Notes: a model not told the origin generated them from the sequence alone. Shown: positions 1 through 8,471, numbered from the stretch's first letter. The stretch: 37,327 bases of DNA from an uncultured Fluviicola sp. (GCA_937919725.1 CALFOS010000307.1:1-37327); one strand, 5' to 3'. Program-made: numbers and translations.

Positions 1-60
1 GGAAAAATCGCACAACTATAACTGATAACTTTCCAATGCATCTTGACATTTATGGTCTAA

Positions 61-92
61 TTGGCGGATGTAAAAAAAATGACCTATCTTTG
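61..92 (+). promoter_or_regulatory. Bacteroidota-type promoter of the first T9SS gene
   Basis: A TTG at 61-63 is followed after 21 nt by TATCTTTG at 85-92, matching the Bacteroidota sigma factor consensus TTG-N(19-23)-TAnnTTTG. The start codon lies 80 nt further on, so a 5' leader of roughly 70 nt is predicted. Bases 1-60 hold nothing else I can recognise. Confidence 0.7.
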
Positions 93-172
93 CTAAATAG
101 TGTGTAAATTTCCACAAATTTCTCACTATAATTCAAAACTAGAGTACTACATAAATTTAATAAAAATCTTCT

Positions 173-2305
173 ATGAAAAAACAGTACAATCTTCTCACCC
201 GTGCGCGACTAGTCTTCGGGTGTCTCGTTGTCACAACGATGCTGAGCACTCAGGTTAATGCTCAAGCGATCAACGAACCATTTAATAACGTCACAACGTT
301 GTGGCCTGCAGGTTGGGCTCAACAGAATTTGAGTACTACAATTGGTACCGTTCCTACTTGGTTTCAAGGAAACACTACTGTGTTCCCTGCTTTTTCTAGT
401 CCTGACACTTCCTATATTGGTGCTAACTATAACAGCACAACGGGCACAGGCACAATTAGTAATTGGCTCTTCGCGCCAGAACGCATGATGAATAATGGAG
501 ATGTTTTTACCTTTTACACGAGGACAGTGGATGCCCCAGCCTACGCCGATCGTTTAGAATTTCGATTAAGCCTCAACGGCCCAAGTGTAAATGCAGGTGC
601 AACACCTACTGCAGTTGGAGATTTTACTACGACACTTTTAACTGTGAATTCGGGATTGACATTAGCAGGCTATCCTTCAATATGGACCCAATACACTGCA
701 ACCATATCAGGCCTTGCTGGCCCGACTTCAGGTCGCGTGGCATTCCGTTACTTCGTAATAAATGGCGGACCTTCAGGAACCAACTCGGATTTTATTGGGA
801 TAGATAATTTCGTTTATACTCCAGTAGGGGGAGGTGCTCCAGATGCGGCTATTACTGTGAATCCTGGTCAGTACACCATTATACCATTGAGTCAAGCTAC
901 ATCTATCGGAACTACGGGTTTAATTTCGAATGTTGGAACAGCAACGATGACTAACGCAGTTATGACGGTTAACGTCTATGACGGAACAATGACAAGCGTA
1001 TATACTGCGACAAGCGCGACAATTCCTTCTATTGGTATGGGCGCAAATGCTACAGCAACCGTACCAGGATTTATACCTACTCTAGCGGACGTATATACGG
1101 TAGAACAAATCGTAAGCATCACAGAGGTAGATGGGACTCCTGCAAATAATACATCGTCTTATCAAATTACAATTTCAGATAGTACGTATGCAAGAGATAA
1201 TGGCACTGTTACTGGTTCATTGGGAATCGGCGGTTCTACAACGGGAACGCTAGGACAACAGTTCACGATCAATGCCACGACTGATCTTACGTCGATTTCA
1301 TTTTATATCGTCAACAGCTCTAATTCAATGACGAATCAATCTGCGGTGATGTCTGTTTATAGCATGAATGCTTCTGGTCCAGTTGCGATACTCGCACAAA
1401 CAACTCCATTGACAATCGTTGACCTTGTTGATTCTTTGTACACCATGCCGATCTCTACGGGACCACTTAATTTGGTTCCTGGTAATTATATGGTTGCTAT
1501 TGAAGAAGGTGATTCAAATGTTGTGATTGGGACGTGTACAGCTATTTTCACTCCTCTCACAACCTGGGTAACGTTTCCAGGAGCGCCAATTTTACCTTGG
1601 GCACACAACGAAGATTACGGATTCCCAGTAAGCTACCTGATTCGTCCCAATTTCGGAGTACCACCTGCTTGTCCAAATTCGGGTGCAAGTGTGACTGCAA
1701 CGACATGTACTTCTTATACAGCACCAAGTGGAGCGGTATTCTCATCAACTGGAACTTACACGGACATCATTCCGAATGCATGTGGTTCAGATAGTGTGAT
1801 CACAATTAACTTAACGGTTCCAGTGTTGAACCTTACAACATCAACGGCTGGAGGAACAATTACTTCCGCTGCGACAGGTTCTACATACCAGTGGATTGAT
1901 TGTGTAACAGACATGGCAATTTCTGGAGCGACAGACTCATCCTACACTTCAGGAGTTGATGGTAGCTACGCGGTTATCGTTACGGAAAATGGATGTTCAG
2001 ATACATCTGCATGTGCTACTGTTCTTTACTGGGGATTGAATGAACTAAGTGAAAATGGAGGATTGGAAATTTATCCAAACCCATCGAACGGTGATTTCGT
2101 AGTGAACGTGAACGGACTTACAGCAAATACAGTGAACGTTGATTTACTTGACTTGAGCGGACGCGTTATTGAATCGAGAACATACAACAATGTTGAAGGT
2201 CAATTGAATGCTGCAATGAATGTAAAAGTTGAAGCTGGATCTTACCTAGTACGCATCACTGCGAACGGTGAGAGCATCGTTAAAACAGTCGTGATCTCGA
2301 AATAG
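173..2305 (+). CDS. T9SS-exported adhesin-like protein with choice-of-anchor J domain
   Basis: A 710-residue cell-surface or secreted protein. The N-terminus has a signal peptide (positive MKKQYN start, hydrophobic core, cleavage near VNAQA at about residue 31). Residues ~35-215 resemble the choice-of-anchor J/cleaved adhesin fold (PAGWAQQN, a long Thr/Ser/Gly-rich beta region, IGIDNFVYTP). Residues ~225-335 look like an Ig-like beta sandwich. Residues ~500-615 carry two Cys-containing repeats of a kind common in Crocinitomicaceae surface proteins (TSYTAPSGAVFSS; STYQWIDC). Residues ~628-710 are a type A T9SS sorting domain (LEIYPNPSNGDF, LLDLSGRV, GSYLVRI, final VVISK), which is removed during export. 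The ligand is unknown. It is monocistronic, with its own promoter at 61-92 and a strong terminator downstream. Confidence 0.9.
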   Translation: MKKQYNLLTRARLVFGCLVVTTMLSTQVNAQAINEPFNNVTTLWPAGWAQQNLSTTIGTVPTWFQGNTTVFPAFSSPDTSYIGANYNSTTGTGTISNWLFAPERMMNNGDVFTFYTRTVDAPAYADRLEFRLSLNGPSVNAGATPTAVGDFTTTLLTVNSGLTLAGYPSIWTQYTATISGLAGPTSGRVAFRYFVINGGPSGTNSDFIGIDNFVYTPVGGGAPDAAITVNPGQYTIIPLSQATSIGTTGLISNVGTATMTNAVMTVNVYDGTMTSVYTATSATIPSIGMGANATATVPGFIPTLADVYTVEQIVSITEVDGTPANNTSSYQITISDSTYARDNGTVTGSLGIGGSTTGTLGQQFTINATTDLTSISFYIVNSSNSMTNQSAVMSVYSMNASGPVAILAQTTPLTIVDLVDSLYTMPISTGPLNLVPGNYMVAIEEGDSNVVIGTCTAIFTPLTTWVTFPGAPILPWAHNEDYGFPVSYLIRPNFGVPPACPNSGASVTATTCTSYTAPSGAVFSSTGTYTDIIPNACGSDSVITINLTVPVLNLTTSTAGGTITSAATGSTYQWIDCVTDMAISGATDSSYTSGVDGSYAVIVTENGCSDTSACATVLYWGLNELSENGGLEIYPNPSNGDFVVNVNGLTANTVNVDLLDLSGRVIESRTYNNVEGQLNAAMNVKVEAGSYLVRITANGESIVKTVVISK

Positions 2306-2330
2306 GAGAGAAGGGATTTGTACTATATTG

Positions 2331-2364
2331 AAAGTGCCCTACCAATATTGGTTAGGGCACTTTT
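2331..2364. terminator. Bidirectional rho-independent terminator
   Basis: Perfect 11-bp arms AAAGTGCCCTA / TAGGGCACTTT flank a further self-complementary CCAATATTGG with one bulged T. A T-run follows on the plus strand and an A-run (T on the minus strand) precedes it. It lies between the convergent T9SS gene and the DUF1801 gene and can stop transcripts from both. Confidence 0.88.
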
Positions 2365-2371
2365 TTATTCA

Positions 2372-2806
2372 CTATTCTTCTACCATTCGAGCACCAGCGA
2401 CTCCTGGATTTTCCTCAGCTAGCTTCAGAACAATTTTAAGTGTATCGAGATTGATTTCATCCAATTTCTTAAAACGAATGCAGCCTAAACCTTTGGTGAG
2501 CTTGCCCAAATCCTTTATGTATTTCTCAATGGAAGTCTTATCCACAGCAAGAGCACACACGTAAATACTCATATAATTCTTCTGATAAGCCAAGGAAATA
2601 ATAGGCCAAGCATTCTTTTTCTTTTTTGAATCGAGGTAATAGAATGAGCCGTAACCGATCATGTTGGAGGCGAAATAGGGCTCTAAGTTGGGAACTGTCT
2701 TCCGAATGAAATCGTGTAGAAAATCAATATCCGTTTTCTGCGTATCGGGAACCAAGGAAAGATATTCTTCAACGGAATTAGCGTCATTTTTGGCAAACAT
2801 GTTCAT
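2372..2806 (-). CDS. DUF1801 (YdhG-like) family protein
   Basis: A 144-residue cytoplasmic protein of the YdhG/DUF1801 fold. The family pattern is visible: VEEYLSLVPD at the N-terminus, an FIRKTVPNLEP helix, the core NMIGYGSFYY, then ISLAYQKNYMSIYVCA and a C-terminal FKKLDEINLDTLKIVLK helix. Some members have been called iron chaperones (frataxin-like), but the role is not established, so I give only the family name. Met3 is an alternative start. No TAnnTTTG element is evident upstream; the 53-nt gap to the gene behind it on the same strand leaves either read-through or an unrecognised promoter. Confidence 0.8.
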   Translation of the reverse strand: MNMFAKNDANSVEEYLSLVPDTQKTDIDFLHDFIRKTVPNLEPYFASNMIGYGSFYYLDSKKKKNAWPIISLAYQKNYMSIYVCALAVDKTSIEKYIKDLGKLTKGLGCIRFKKLDEINLDTLKIVLKLAEENPGVAGARMVEE

Positions 2807-2827
2807 GGATGAGGTTTTAGGTTAAAC

Positions 2828-2854
2828 TTGCGCAGTAGTTCAACTGCTGAGCAA
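2828..2854. repeat. Imperfect inverted repeat in the gap between two minus-strand genes
   Basis: TTGCGCAGTAG and CTGCTGAGCAA form an imperfect hairpin with two mismatches around a 5-nt loop. On the minus strand it is followed only by GTTT, so it would be a weak terminator or attenuator for the ABC-exporter operon; on the plus strand a TTTT run follows but no plus-strand gene needs it. Confidence 0.3.
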
Positions 2855-2858
2855 TTTT

Positions 2859-3338
2859 CTACTTCAAATGAAATGCCACAAAAACAGCAATAAATACAAT
2901 CGCGGCTTCGGCTTCTTCAGAAATAGCATCGCCATCAATTTCGATGTCCCAACGTTCGTAATCGTTCGAGAAAACGGTGCGCAGTCTTCCATCAGCATCG
3001 CCAGAGATATCCCATCGCTCTAGGTCGTTGTTGAACGTCGTTTTCACGTAAATAATTTTGTCACCATCGCGAATTTCCCACTGATCGAAATCGTTGTTGA
3101 AAATTGTTTTTAGTGTCACGCTCGAACCAACATTCCACGAATCCCAGTCGTTTGAAAACGTTGTTCGAACGGAAATAGAACCAAATTTCCAGTTGTCCCA
3201 ATCGTTCGAGAAAACTGTTTGAATGGTGCTCCCATCCCACGACCAACGCGATTCGTCTTTCGTAAATGTAGTGGAAAGACGCTGCGAATTGACGGTAAAA
3301 CCAATGAGAATGATGGCGAGAAAAAGAAGCTGCTTCAT
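2859..3338 (-). CDS. Small secreted protein of six TxFxNDxxxW repeats
   Basis: I start this gene at the ATG that begins MKQLLFLAIILIGFTVNSQ, a clear signal peptide, and not at the 217-residue ORF of the track, whose extra N-terminus overlaps the ABC permease gene. The resulting 159-residue protein has six tandem units of about 17-22 residues with the pattern T-x-F-x-(N/K)-D-x-x-x-W (TVFSNDWDNW, TTFSNDWDSW, TIFNNDFDQW, TTFNNDLERW, TVFSNDYERW, and a diverged first unit TTFTKDESRW). The C-terminus is hydrophobic (AAIVFIAVFVAFHLK). It starts 8 nt after the permease stop, so it should be the third gene of the exporter operon. No family is recognised; a beta-repeat periplasmic or surface protein is inferred. 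Confidence 0.75.
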   Translation of the reverse strand: MKQLLFLAIILIGFTVNSQRLSTTFTKDESRWSWDGSTIQTVFSNDWDNWKFGSISVRTTFSNDWDSWNVGSSVTLKTIFNNDFDQWEIRDGDKIIYVKTTFNNDLERWDISGDADGRLRTVFSNDYERWDIEIDGDAISEEAEAAIVFIAVFVAFHLK

Positions 3339-3346
3339 GTCTGTTT

Positions 3347-4537
3347 TTAAATAACTACGTTCGTTTCTTTGTCGAATCGCTTGTAGGAAATGAATACAGC
3401 GAGCACGGCAAGTGACACCATTACTGCAAAACTCAAGCCAAGTAATCCTGCGTCCAATGTTCCTGCAATCAGTTCTTTGGTTGCGAGCACAATGTTTACA
3501 ATTGGAATGCATGCTGTGACCACATTCAACTCAATTCCAGGGAAAAATCCGACCATGGCTGGCAGCACAACAATAATGTTCATCGGTGTGATGATGCTTT
3601 GCGCTTCTTTGAAACTTTTCGCGTAGACCGCTATAGGAATCATCATACCAGCGAAGAAAACAGTAAGCGGGAAGAGCAAACCGAAGAGCATTAGGATGAA
3701 TTTTGGACTTAAAATTCCGTGAATGACTTCCAAAATTTCGGGATCTTGCACGAGATCTAAAACTTCTATTGAGAGGAAAAGTCCGAGGAGCGCGAAGGTA
3801 GCGGCCAACAATCCTGAAAGGACAACAACGCCCATTTTCCCGAATAAAATTTGCCAACGAGCGACAGGTGTTGTTAATAAAGTTTCGATCGTTCCACGTT
3901 CTTTTTCGCCCGTAAATAGGTCGATGGCAGGGTACATGCACCCGATAAATCCGAAGGCGATGAAGATGTAGGGCAGAAATCCACCTGCTAATTTCCCGAT
4001 CATTTCTTTGGACGACGCCACGTTGGAATAGCTAATTTCGAGCGGTTTTATTTCTTCAGCATTAATTTTCAGATCGATGTATCGCTCTTGCTTTGCAATG
4101 GATTCGATGGTTCCCAAATACGCTTCTGCACGTTCTTTCATGCCCAAATCGGTTGCGTTGAAGAACACCGTTACTGCCGCTGGTTTTTTGATTTCCATGG
4201 ACATAGCGAAATCGGCACTTGGGAAAATTCCTATTTGTGCGGAGTCGATTTTTATCGCTGCTTTTAGCTCAACAGTATCTTTGTAAACGGTGATATTTTT
4301 CTTTCCCAATTCCTGCGGAAGTAAGCGCAATTGCTTGATAATGTAATTGTCTTCGCTGCCAACAACGCCAATTTGGATCGTTTTTTCGGCTGCTTCTTTT
4401 GAAAATGATTCAGAAACAGTAACGAACAAACTGAGAATTATAGGGAAGATCGCTACAGGAATCACCAACATCATTATGAGTGTTCGACGGTCGCGCAGCG
4501 TGTCTTTGAGTTCTTTTTTGAATATCGTAAAAATCAT
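3347..4537 (-). CDS. ABC-2 type exporter permease, NatB-like
   Basis: A 396-residue inner-membrane permease. The N-terminus (FKKELKDTLRDRRTL) is followed by one membrane segment at ~20-42, a ~130-residue extracytoplasmic domain, and a cluster of about five membrane segments from ~185 to 390. The diagnostic cytoplasmic motif LFTGEKERGTIETLLTTPV sits between segments, as in NatB/COG1668 permeases, and the length is close to B. subtilis NatB. NatAB exports sodium in Bacillus; the substrate here is not shown by the sequence. The start overlaps the end of the ATPase gene by 4 nt (ATGA), so the two are translationally coupled. Confidence 0.87.
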   Translation of the reverse strand: MIFTIFKKELKDTLRDRRTLIMMLVIPVAIFPIILSLFVTVSESFSKEAAEKTIQIGVVGSEDNYIIKQLRLLPQELGKKNITVYKDTVELKAAIKIDSAQIGIFPSADFAMSMEIKKPAAVTVFFNATDLGMKERAEAYLGTIESIAKQERYIDLKINAEEIKPLEISYSNVASSKEMIGKLAGGFLPYIFIAFGFIGCMYPAIDLFTGEKERGTIETLLTTPVARWQILFGKMGVVVLSGLLAATFALLGLFLSIEVLDLVQDPEILEVIHGILSPKFILMLFGLLFPLTVFFAGMMIPIAVYAKSFKEAQSIITPMNIIVVLPAMVGFFPGIELNVVTACIPIVNIVLATKELIAGTLDAGLLGLSFAVMVSLAVLAVFISYKRFDKETNVVI

Positions 4538-5310
4538 ACTTTCTCGAGTTTGGTAGCGTTAACAATGCGGATAAATTCGGCGGTCAAGTTGGGTGCTTGC
4601 ATGTTGGCTCTAAAATCGTTCATCGTTCCGTTGTGAAGCAATTTCCCTTTGTGAATGATGGCGATATCGTCGCAGAGTAGGTCAACTTCACTCATGATGT
4701 GACTCGAAAAAATAACAGTTTTTCCTTCCGATTTGCAGTCGCGAATTAATTGAATGATGTTCTCGGCTGTGATCACGTCCAATCCGCTCGTTGGCTCATC
4801 AAAAACCACCACTTCGGGGTCATGAATCATGGTTCGGCAGATGGAAACTTTTTGTTTCATTCCTGTGGAGAGCTTTCCAATTCGCTTGCTTTGGAACTCG
4901 TGCATGTCTAGCAGGGTGTATAATTTCTCTCTTCGTTCTAGGCAGACGTCTTTTGGAATGCTGTACAAATCTGCGAAGTATTGAATCAATTCGTTGGGTG
5001 TCAATCGGGCGTACAATCCTGTCGATCCTGTTAAAAAGCCAATCTTTTTTCGTGCTTCCTGTGGATGTTCACTTACGTCGATTCCCGCAATTTTTATCGT
5101 GCCTGATGTCGGCTTGAAAATGGTGGATAGCATCCGCATCGTGGTCGTTTTTCCTGCACCGTTTGGACCGAGGATCGAAAATATCCGACCTGGTTCACAC
5201 ACAAAACTCACATCGTCGACAGCTAGTGCTGTGCGATCAGTTGTATTCAATTCCTTGCGCTGCGTCTTTGAGAGCGTAAATTCTTTGCGGAGCTTGTTAA
5301 CTTCAATCAT
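4534..5310 (-). CDS. ABC transporter ATP-binding protein, NatA-like
   Basis: A 258-residue ATPase that drives the adjacent permease. Walker A GPNGAGKT is at residues 48-55, the ABC signature LSTGMKQK at about 145, Walker B with VVVFDEPTSGLD at about 165-176, and the H-loop in FSSHIMSEVD. The FLTGSTGLYARLTPNE segment after the Q-loop and the LSTGMKQK signature are characteristic of the NatA subgroup of drug/sodium exporters. It is the first gene of a three-gene minus-strand operon (ATPase, permease, repeat protein). I found no convincing TAnnTTTG in the 133-nt upstream gap, which contains no gene. Confidence 0.9.
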   Translation of the reverse strand: MIEVNKLRKEFTLSKTQRKELNTTDRTALAVDDVSFVCEPGRIFSILGPNGAGKTTTMRMLSTIFKPTSGTIKIAGIDVSEHPQEARKKIGFLTGSTGLYARLTPNELIQYFADLYSIPKDVCLERREKLYTLLDMHEFQSKRIGKLSTGMKQKVSICRTMIHDPEVVVFDEPTSGLDVITAENIIQLIRDCKSEGKTVIFSSHIMSEVDLLCDDIAIIHKGKLLHNGTMNDFRANMQAPNLTAEFIRIVNATKLEKV

Positions 5311-5443
5311 AGGGTTCGATGTGAGATGAACAATTTGGAAGAATCATCTCTGGGGTGAATATCGGAATTTTGCAGTAAAATGCGTCCGATTTTTTACAGG
5401 AGCGGAAGGAAATGGGGTTGAGCGAATTGAAAACTAGACGGTG

Positions 5444-6454
5444 TTAATCGCAAATTCGACCTTTGTGCACGCCGCTGTTATACATCTCGTCTATGCTTTT
5501 CATGTCTTCCAACAATTCTGCGGAGGGCGGAGTATGCTGCAATTTACTCAAATCGGGCTGGCCAGCATCTACCCAAGCGGTGTACCAAATCGATCCAACT
5601 GCCAAAATTGCCGTGCGGAGTCGTCGTTCCACCATGCCGTTCATGCGTCGGTGATATTCTTGTGAAAACTCATACGAATACACCTTAATCGTGCTATTAC
5701 CTCGGCGTTCGAAGCTGTATTTTTTGTCGGGATCCATTTCGGTGGTCAATTCTCGTTCGATGCGCAAAACGGAATCCACGGCGTAATGCGATTCTCTTAC
5801 TGACTCCCAGATGAAACTACGTACGTCGGGAATGTACTTCGACTTACCAATAAAATAATCGTAGTTTTCGTCGTTGATTTCCACCAATCTGCTTTCCCAC
5901 AATCCATGAATGCCTTTTTGATTGGTCATCTGACCGTTGTAGTTCTCGGTGGTGTGCAGTGGCACGTGTGCGTCTCCAATATAGTGACCAATATCTGCCG
6001 AATATTTGAGGATCAAATCCACATTTTGACTTTCGAAAGCGCGTTGCAATTTCAGTTTCATCACCTCGATGTGCCACGGAACAATTCCATAAGCTTGCAA
6101 GGTGTCTTCGGTGAATTTAGTAATGGCATCTTCCCATTTTCGAGGTACGTAGGCGAATGGATCTTGACCTTCAGAGACATAGTGATCAATGTCGATGTAA
6201 TGGCGCTGTGCTTCTCCATCAATGGCGTATCTGCGTTTGTCTGGATCGACAGCATGCTCGGTCAAAAATTCGATGTGATCTTTGTAAAAACCGAACATTT
6301 CTTGCGGAAGTGTGAATGTAGCAATACGGTTGATGCGCTGGTGGCCGAAAAAGCCCCATTTCTTTTGTTGATTCTCACTTTGGCTCGTAAATCCTATTAA
6401 ATAAACAGGAATTATTACGAGAAGCGTCCATTTATAGTTTGACCAATTTACCAT
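5444..6454 (-). CDS. S1/P1 nuclease or zinc-dependent phospholipase C fold protein
   Basis: A 336-residue exported hydrolase. A hydrophobic signal segment spans ~10-24. The mature N-terminus probably begins near W33, in WGFFGH (W33, H38), which fits the family rule that the terminal Trp and a nearby His bind zinc. Further metal-ligand candidates are H85/D88/D90 (RHYIDID), H128 (PWH), H157/D161 (HYIGD) and H181 (GIHGLWE). This set matches the trinuclear zinc site of S1/P1 nucleases and bacterial phospholipase C. Whether the substrate is nucleic acid or phospholipid cannot be told. Its start overlaps the comB-like gene by 23 nt, so it is co-transcribed. A Lys residue separates the predicted signal segment from W33, so the exact cleavage site is uncertain. 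Confidence 0.82.
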   Translation of the reverse strand: MVNWSNYKWTLLVIIPVYLIGFTSQSENQQKKWGFFGHQRINRIATFTLPQEMFGFYKDHIEFLTEHAVDPDKRRYAIDGEAQRHYIDIDHYVSEGQDPFAYVPRKWEDAITKFTEDTLQAYGIVPWHIEVMKLKLQRAFESQNVDLILKYSADIGHYIGDAHVPLHTTENYNGQMTNQKGIHGLWESRLVEINDENYDYFIGKSKYIPDVRSFIWESVRESHYAVDSVLRIERELTTEMDPDKKYSFERRGNSTIKVYSYEFSQEYHRRMNGMVERRLRTAILAVGSIWYTAWVDAGQPDLSKLQHTPPSAELLEDMKSIDEMYNSGVHKGRICD

Positions 6455-7151
6455 CTCTCAATATTGGAATCACATTTGTTTGGTTGGGTGTGAGACAGTA
6501 TTTAATGTCCTTATTCAAATTCAAATTCTTTAACCTACGTCGATGCGAACTTGCTTTCAAAAATCCCAGGTAGCGATCCCACGCAGAAAGGTACAAATAT
6601 TTTGCCGCAATGGATGAATCTTCGTCTGAAGTGAATTTTCCTGTGCCAATCAAGTATTCAGAGATTGCGCCAGCGCAAATCGTATCTTCCAAATTAAATT
6701 TATCCTGCCATCCCGAGCAGAGACAAAGAATGTTTCGATCTTGTTTTGCAAGCCATTCGCAGAGCGCATCAAGATTCAGGAGCGATCCAATAACAACTAT
6801 TTCAGCGTCTTTTGCTATCTCGAGGGCCTTGGTTCCGTTCGTCGTTGTAAGCACAATTTCTTGTCCGCGTACTTCTTCGGTCATGTATGAATAGGGCGAA
6901 TTCCCGAAATCAAATCCTTCTACAATCTCACCTTTTCGCTCGGCACCCACCAAATAACCTTTCGCTTTGTATTCTAGTGCCTCTTCGATCGTAGAAACGG
7001 GAATAATCGACTTTACTCCATTGTGAAAAGCCGCGCAAATAGCTGAGGTAGCCCTCAGGACATCAATTACAACGACAATTTCGCATTCGTCTTTATAGTA
7101 TTCGTACTCCCCCGGTGTGAAGCACACTTCAATGTGTTTTCGATCGTCCAT
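6432..7151 (-). CDS. comB: 2-phosphosulfolactate phosphatase family protein (ComB)
   Basis: A 239-residue cytoplasmic enzyme. The ComB signatures are in order: VVVIDVLRATS (~27-37), GFDFGNSPYSY (~78-88), TTTNGTKAL (~102-110) and CSGWQDKFNLEDTICAGAI (~144-162). In methanogens ComB makes sulfolactate for coenzyme M; in bacteria such as this the pathway is not known, and a general Mg-dependent phosphatase is possible. The start is supported by a TATTTTTG element 4 nt upstream of the ATG. It is the first gene of a two-gene operon with the zinc hydrolase. Confidence 0.88.
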   Translation of the reverse strand: MDDRKHIEVCFTPGEYEYYKDECEIVVVIDVLRATSAICAAFHNGVKSIIPVSTIEEALEYKAKGYLVGAERKGEIVEGFDFGNSPYSYMTEEVRGQEIVLTTTNGTKALEIAKDAEIVVIGSLLNLDALCEWLAKQDRNILCLCSGWQDKFNLEDTICAGAISEYLIGTGKFTSDEDSSIAAKYLYLSAWDRYLGFLKASSHRRRLKNLNLNKDIKYCLTPNQTNVIPILRDGKLVKL

Positions 7152-7155
7152 GTGG

Positions 7156-7163
7156 CAAAAATA
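7156..7163 (-). promoter_or_regulatory. -7 element of comB, 4 nt from ATG
   Basis: On the minus strand TATTTTTG-CCAC-ATG. The -7 consensus TAnnTTTG is matched exactly, and its position predicts transcription starting at or next to the start codon. No TTG is found at the expected -33 distance. Confidence 0.55.
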
Positions 7164-7169
7164 GTTAAT

Positions 7170-8165
7170 TCAATTGTGTTTGTATGGTATGCGTTTGATG
7201 AGTTTTAAACTCGGTTTTTCAATCAATAAGTAAAATACATGTGAACCAAGGTAAGCAAGCACAAAAGCGCCCAAAAGTAATACGACTTTTTGCCAATTTT
7301 GTTCGGCGTAGCGTAAGGTGAAATAAAGGAACCATTGCCCCAAAAGTCCGTGCATTAAATAAAAACTGAAGGATGTTTCTCCCAAAAATTCAAAAAATCG
7401 GTGCTTTCCATGCACAAAAAGTAATACGGGAACGGAGAGAAGTGGAATGACGTAATAATATAGTGCTTGGTTGAGGATGAAATCTGCAGCGCCAATAGCG
7501 ATAATCAATAAAAGTTGAGGTCCTGAAAGCTGTTTGTTCACGAACAAGGACATCGAAATGCCGATGATGAAATACGATCCAAATTCGGCGAGCGTTCCGC
7601 GTGTATCAAATGTATAATTCAGTGCCAATGCGATTGCGGCAAGCAGTATAAATGCAACAAAGGGATTTTTTCGGATGAGTAAATAACCAAGTCCTAGAAA
7701 AAGGTAAAACTGAAATTCGACGCTCAATGTCCAAAAGATGGGATTGTACCATTGTTCACCCACAACATTTGCGGATAGCGTAATATTAGCGATGAATTGT
7801 CGGGCTGAAAATAGAATCGGGTCACCCAAATATGCTTGAAAAAGTCCGTTGATAGCAAGAATTGCGATGACGCACGAGAACATGGGAATCATCAGTCGAA
7901 TCAAGCGTTTCGCCATAAATGGAAGAAAGAGCGAGAGTGAATAGTTATTTCGCTGTAAGTGCAAGTACATCACGTAGCCTGAAATGACGAAAAACACACA
8001 AATCGATCCGTGAATGAAGGGATCAACAACGTTCATCACAGGATTTCCCTTTTCGATGAATGCTCCATGCTGATTTTCGAAGTGGAGGAAATGATACAAT
8101 GCAACGATGAATGCACAAACACCTCGCGCACTATCTAAAATTGCTATTTTCGGAGTACTCACCAC
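7170..8165 (-). CDS. Acyltransferase 3 family membrane protein
   Basis: About 331 residues with roughly ten membrane segments. Family marks are the N-terminal LDSARGVCAFIVALYHF with the conserved active-site His, VFFVISGYVM, the basic loop KRLIRLMIPMF, and FWTLSVEFQFYLF. Such enzymes O-acylate extracytoplasmic sugars or lipids; the acceptor is unknown. There is no ATG at the start: the ORF opens with TTG at 8171 directly next to the DUF3817 stop, followed by GTG at 8165 and GTG at 8162. I prefer GTG 8165. Expression is probably coupled to the upstream gene. It is the last gene of the uvrB operon. Confidence 0.85.
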   Translation of the reverse strand: MVSTPKIAILDSARGVCAFIVALYHFLHFENQHGAFIEKGNPVMNVVDPFIHGSICVFFVISGYVMYLHLQRNNYSLSLFLPFMAKRLIRLMIPMFSCVIAILAINGLFQAYLGDPILFSARQFIANITLSANVVGEQWYNPIFWTLSVEFQFYLFLGLGYLLIRKNPFVAFILLAAIALALNYTFDTRGTLAEFGSYFIIGISMSLFVNKQLSGPQLLLIIAIGAADFILNQALYYYVIPLLSVPVLLFVHGKHRFFEFLGETSFSFYLMHGLLGQWFLYFTLRYAEQNWQKVVLLLGAFVLAYLGSHVFYLLIEKPSLKLIKRIPYKHN

Positions 8166-8171
8166 GATCAA

Positions 8172-8471
8172 TTAGTTCTCTTCAAGTGGTTTGAGGTATA
8201 TAGCGTCCACCCAAAACGTGGCGAAGGGAAGGAGTGACGCAATCCAACAAACTCCCATTTTTTTCCAATTCCATTTACGATTGTTCCCGACCAGAAAAAC
8301 CCAAATTACATACGCGATGAACAAAACTCCGTGCGCCATTCCTACAATTTTGTTCGGCATTCCCATCTCAAATACATACTTGAGGGGCATTGTTAATGCA
8401 AATAGGAGATACGAAATTCCTTCCATGATCGCGAGGAGTCGCAGTTGACCCAGTGTTGTTTTTAATTTCAT
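8172..8471 (-). CDS. DUF3817 integral membrane protein
   Basis: A 99-residue protein with three predicted membrane helices and the DUF3817 pattern: LRLLAIMEGISYLLFALTMPLK, MGMPNKIVGMAHGVLF, and a C-terminal WIASLLPFATFWVD. Many members occur alone or fused to transporters, with no proven role. Its ATG overlaps the uvrB stop by 4 nt (ATGA), so translation is coupled to uvrB, though no functional link is evident. Confidence 0.85.
   Translation of the reverse strand: MKLKTTLGQLRLLAIMEGISYLLFALTMPLKYVFEMGMPNKIVGMAHGVLFIAYVIWVFLVGNNRKWNWKKMGVCWIASLLPFATFWVDAIYLKPLEEN

Noticed and set aside
173-2305. Horizontal acquisition of the first T9SS gene
   Set aside because: Its Thr/Ser/Gly-rich composition is normal for surface beta proteins, and no mobile element or tRNA junction is adjacent.
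2828-2854. Strong terminator for the ABC-exporter operon
   Set aside because: The hairpin has two mismatches, and on the operon's strand it lacks a proper U-tract, so it is only listed as an inverted repeat.
3339-3512. N-terminal extension of the 217-residue ORF covering the repeat protein
   Set aside because: The added residues are Cys/Arg-rich, overlap the ABC permease gene in another frame, and precede a perfect signal peptide that starts at the internal ATG.
5906-6400. 164-residue plus-strand ORF
   Set aside because: Antisense to the zinc hydrolase gene, whose metal ligands are intact; shadow ORF.
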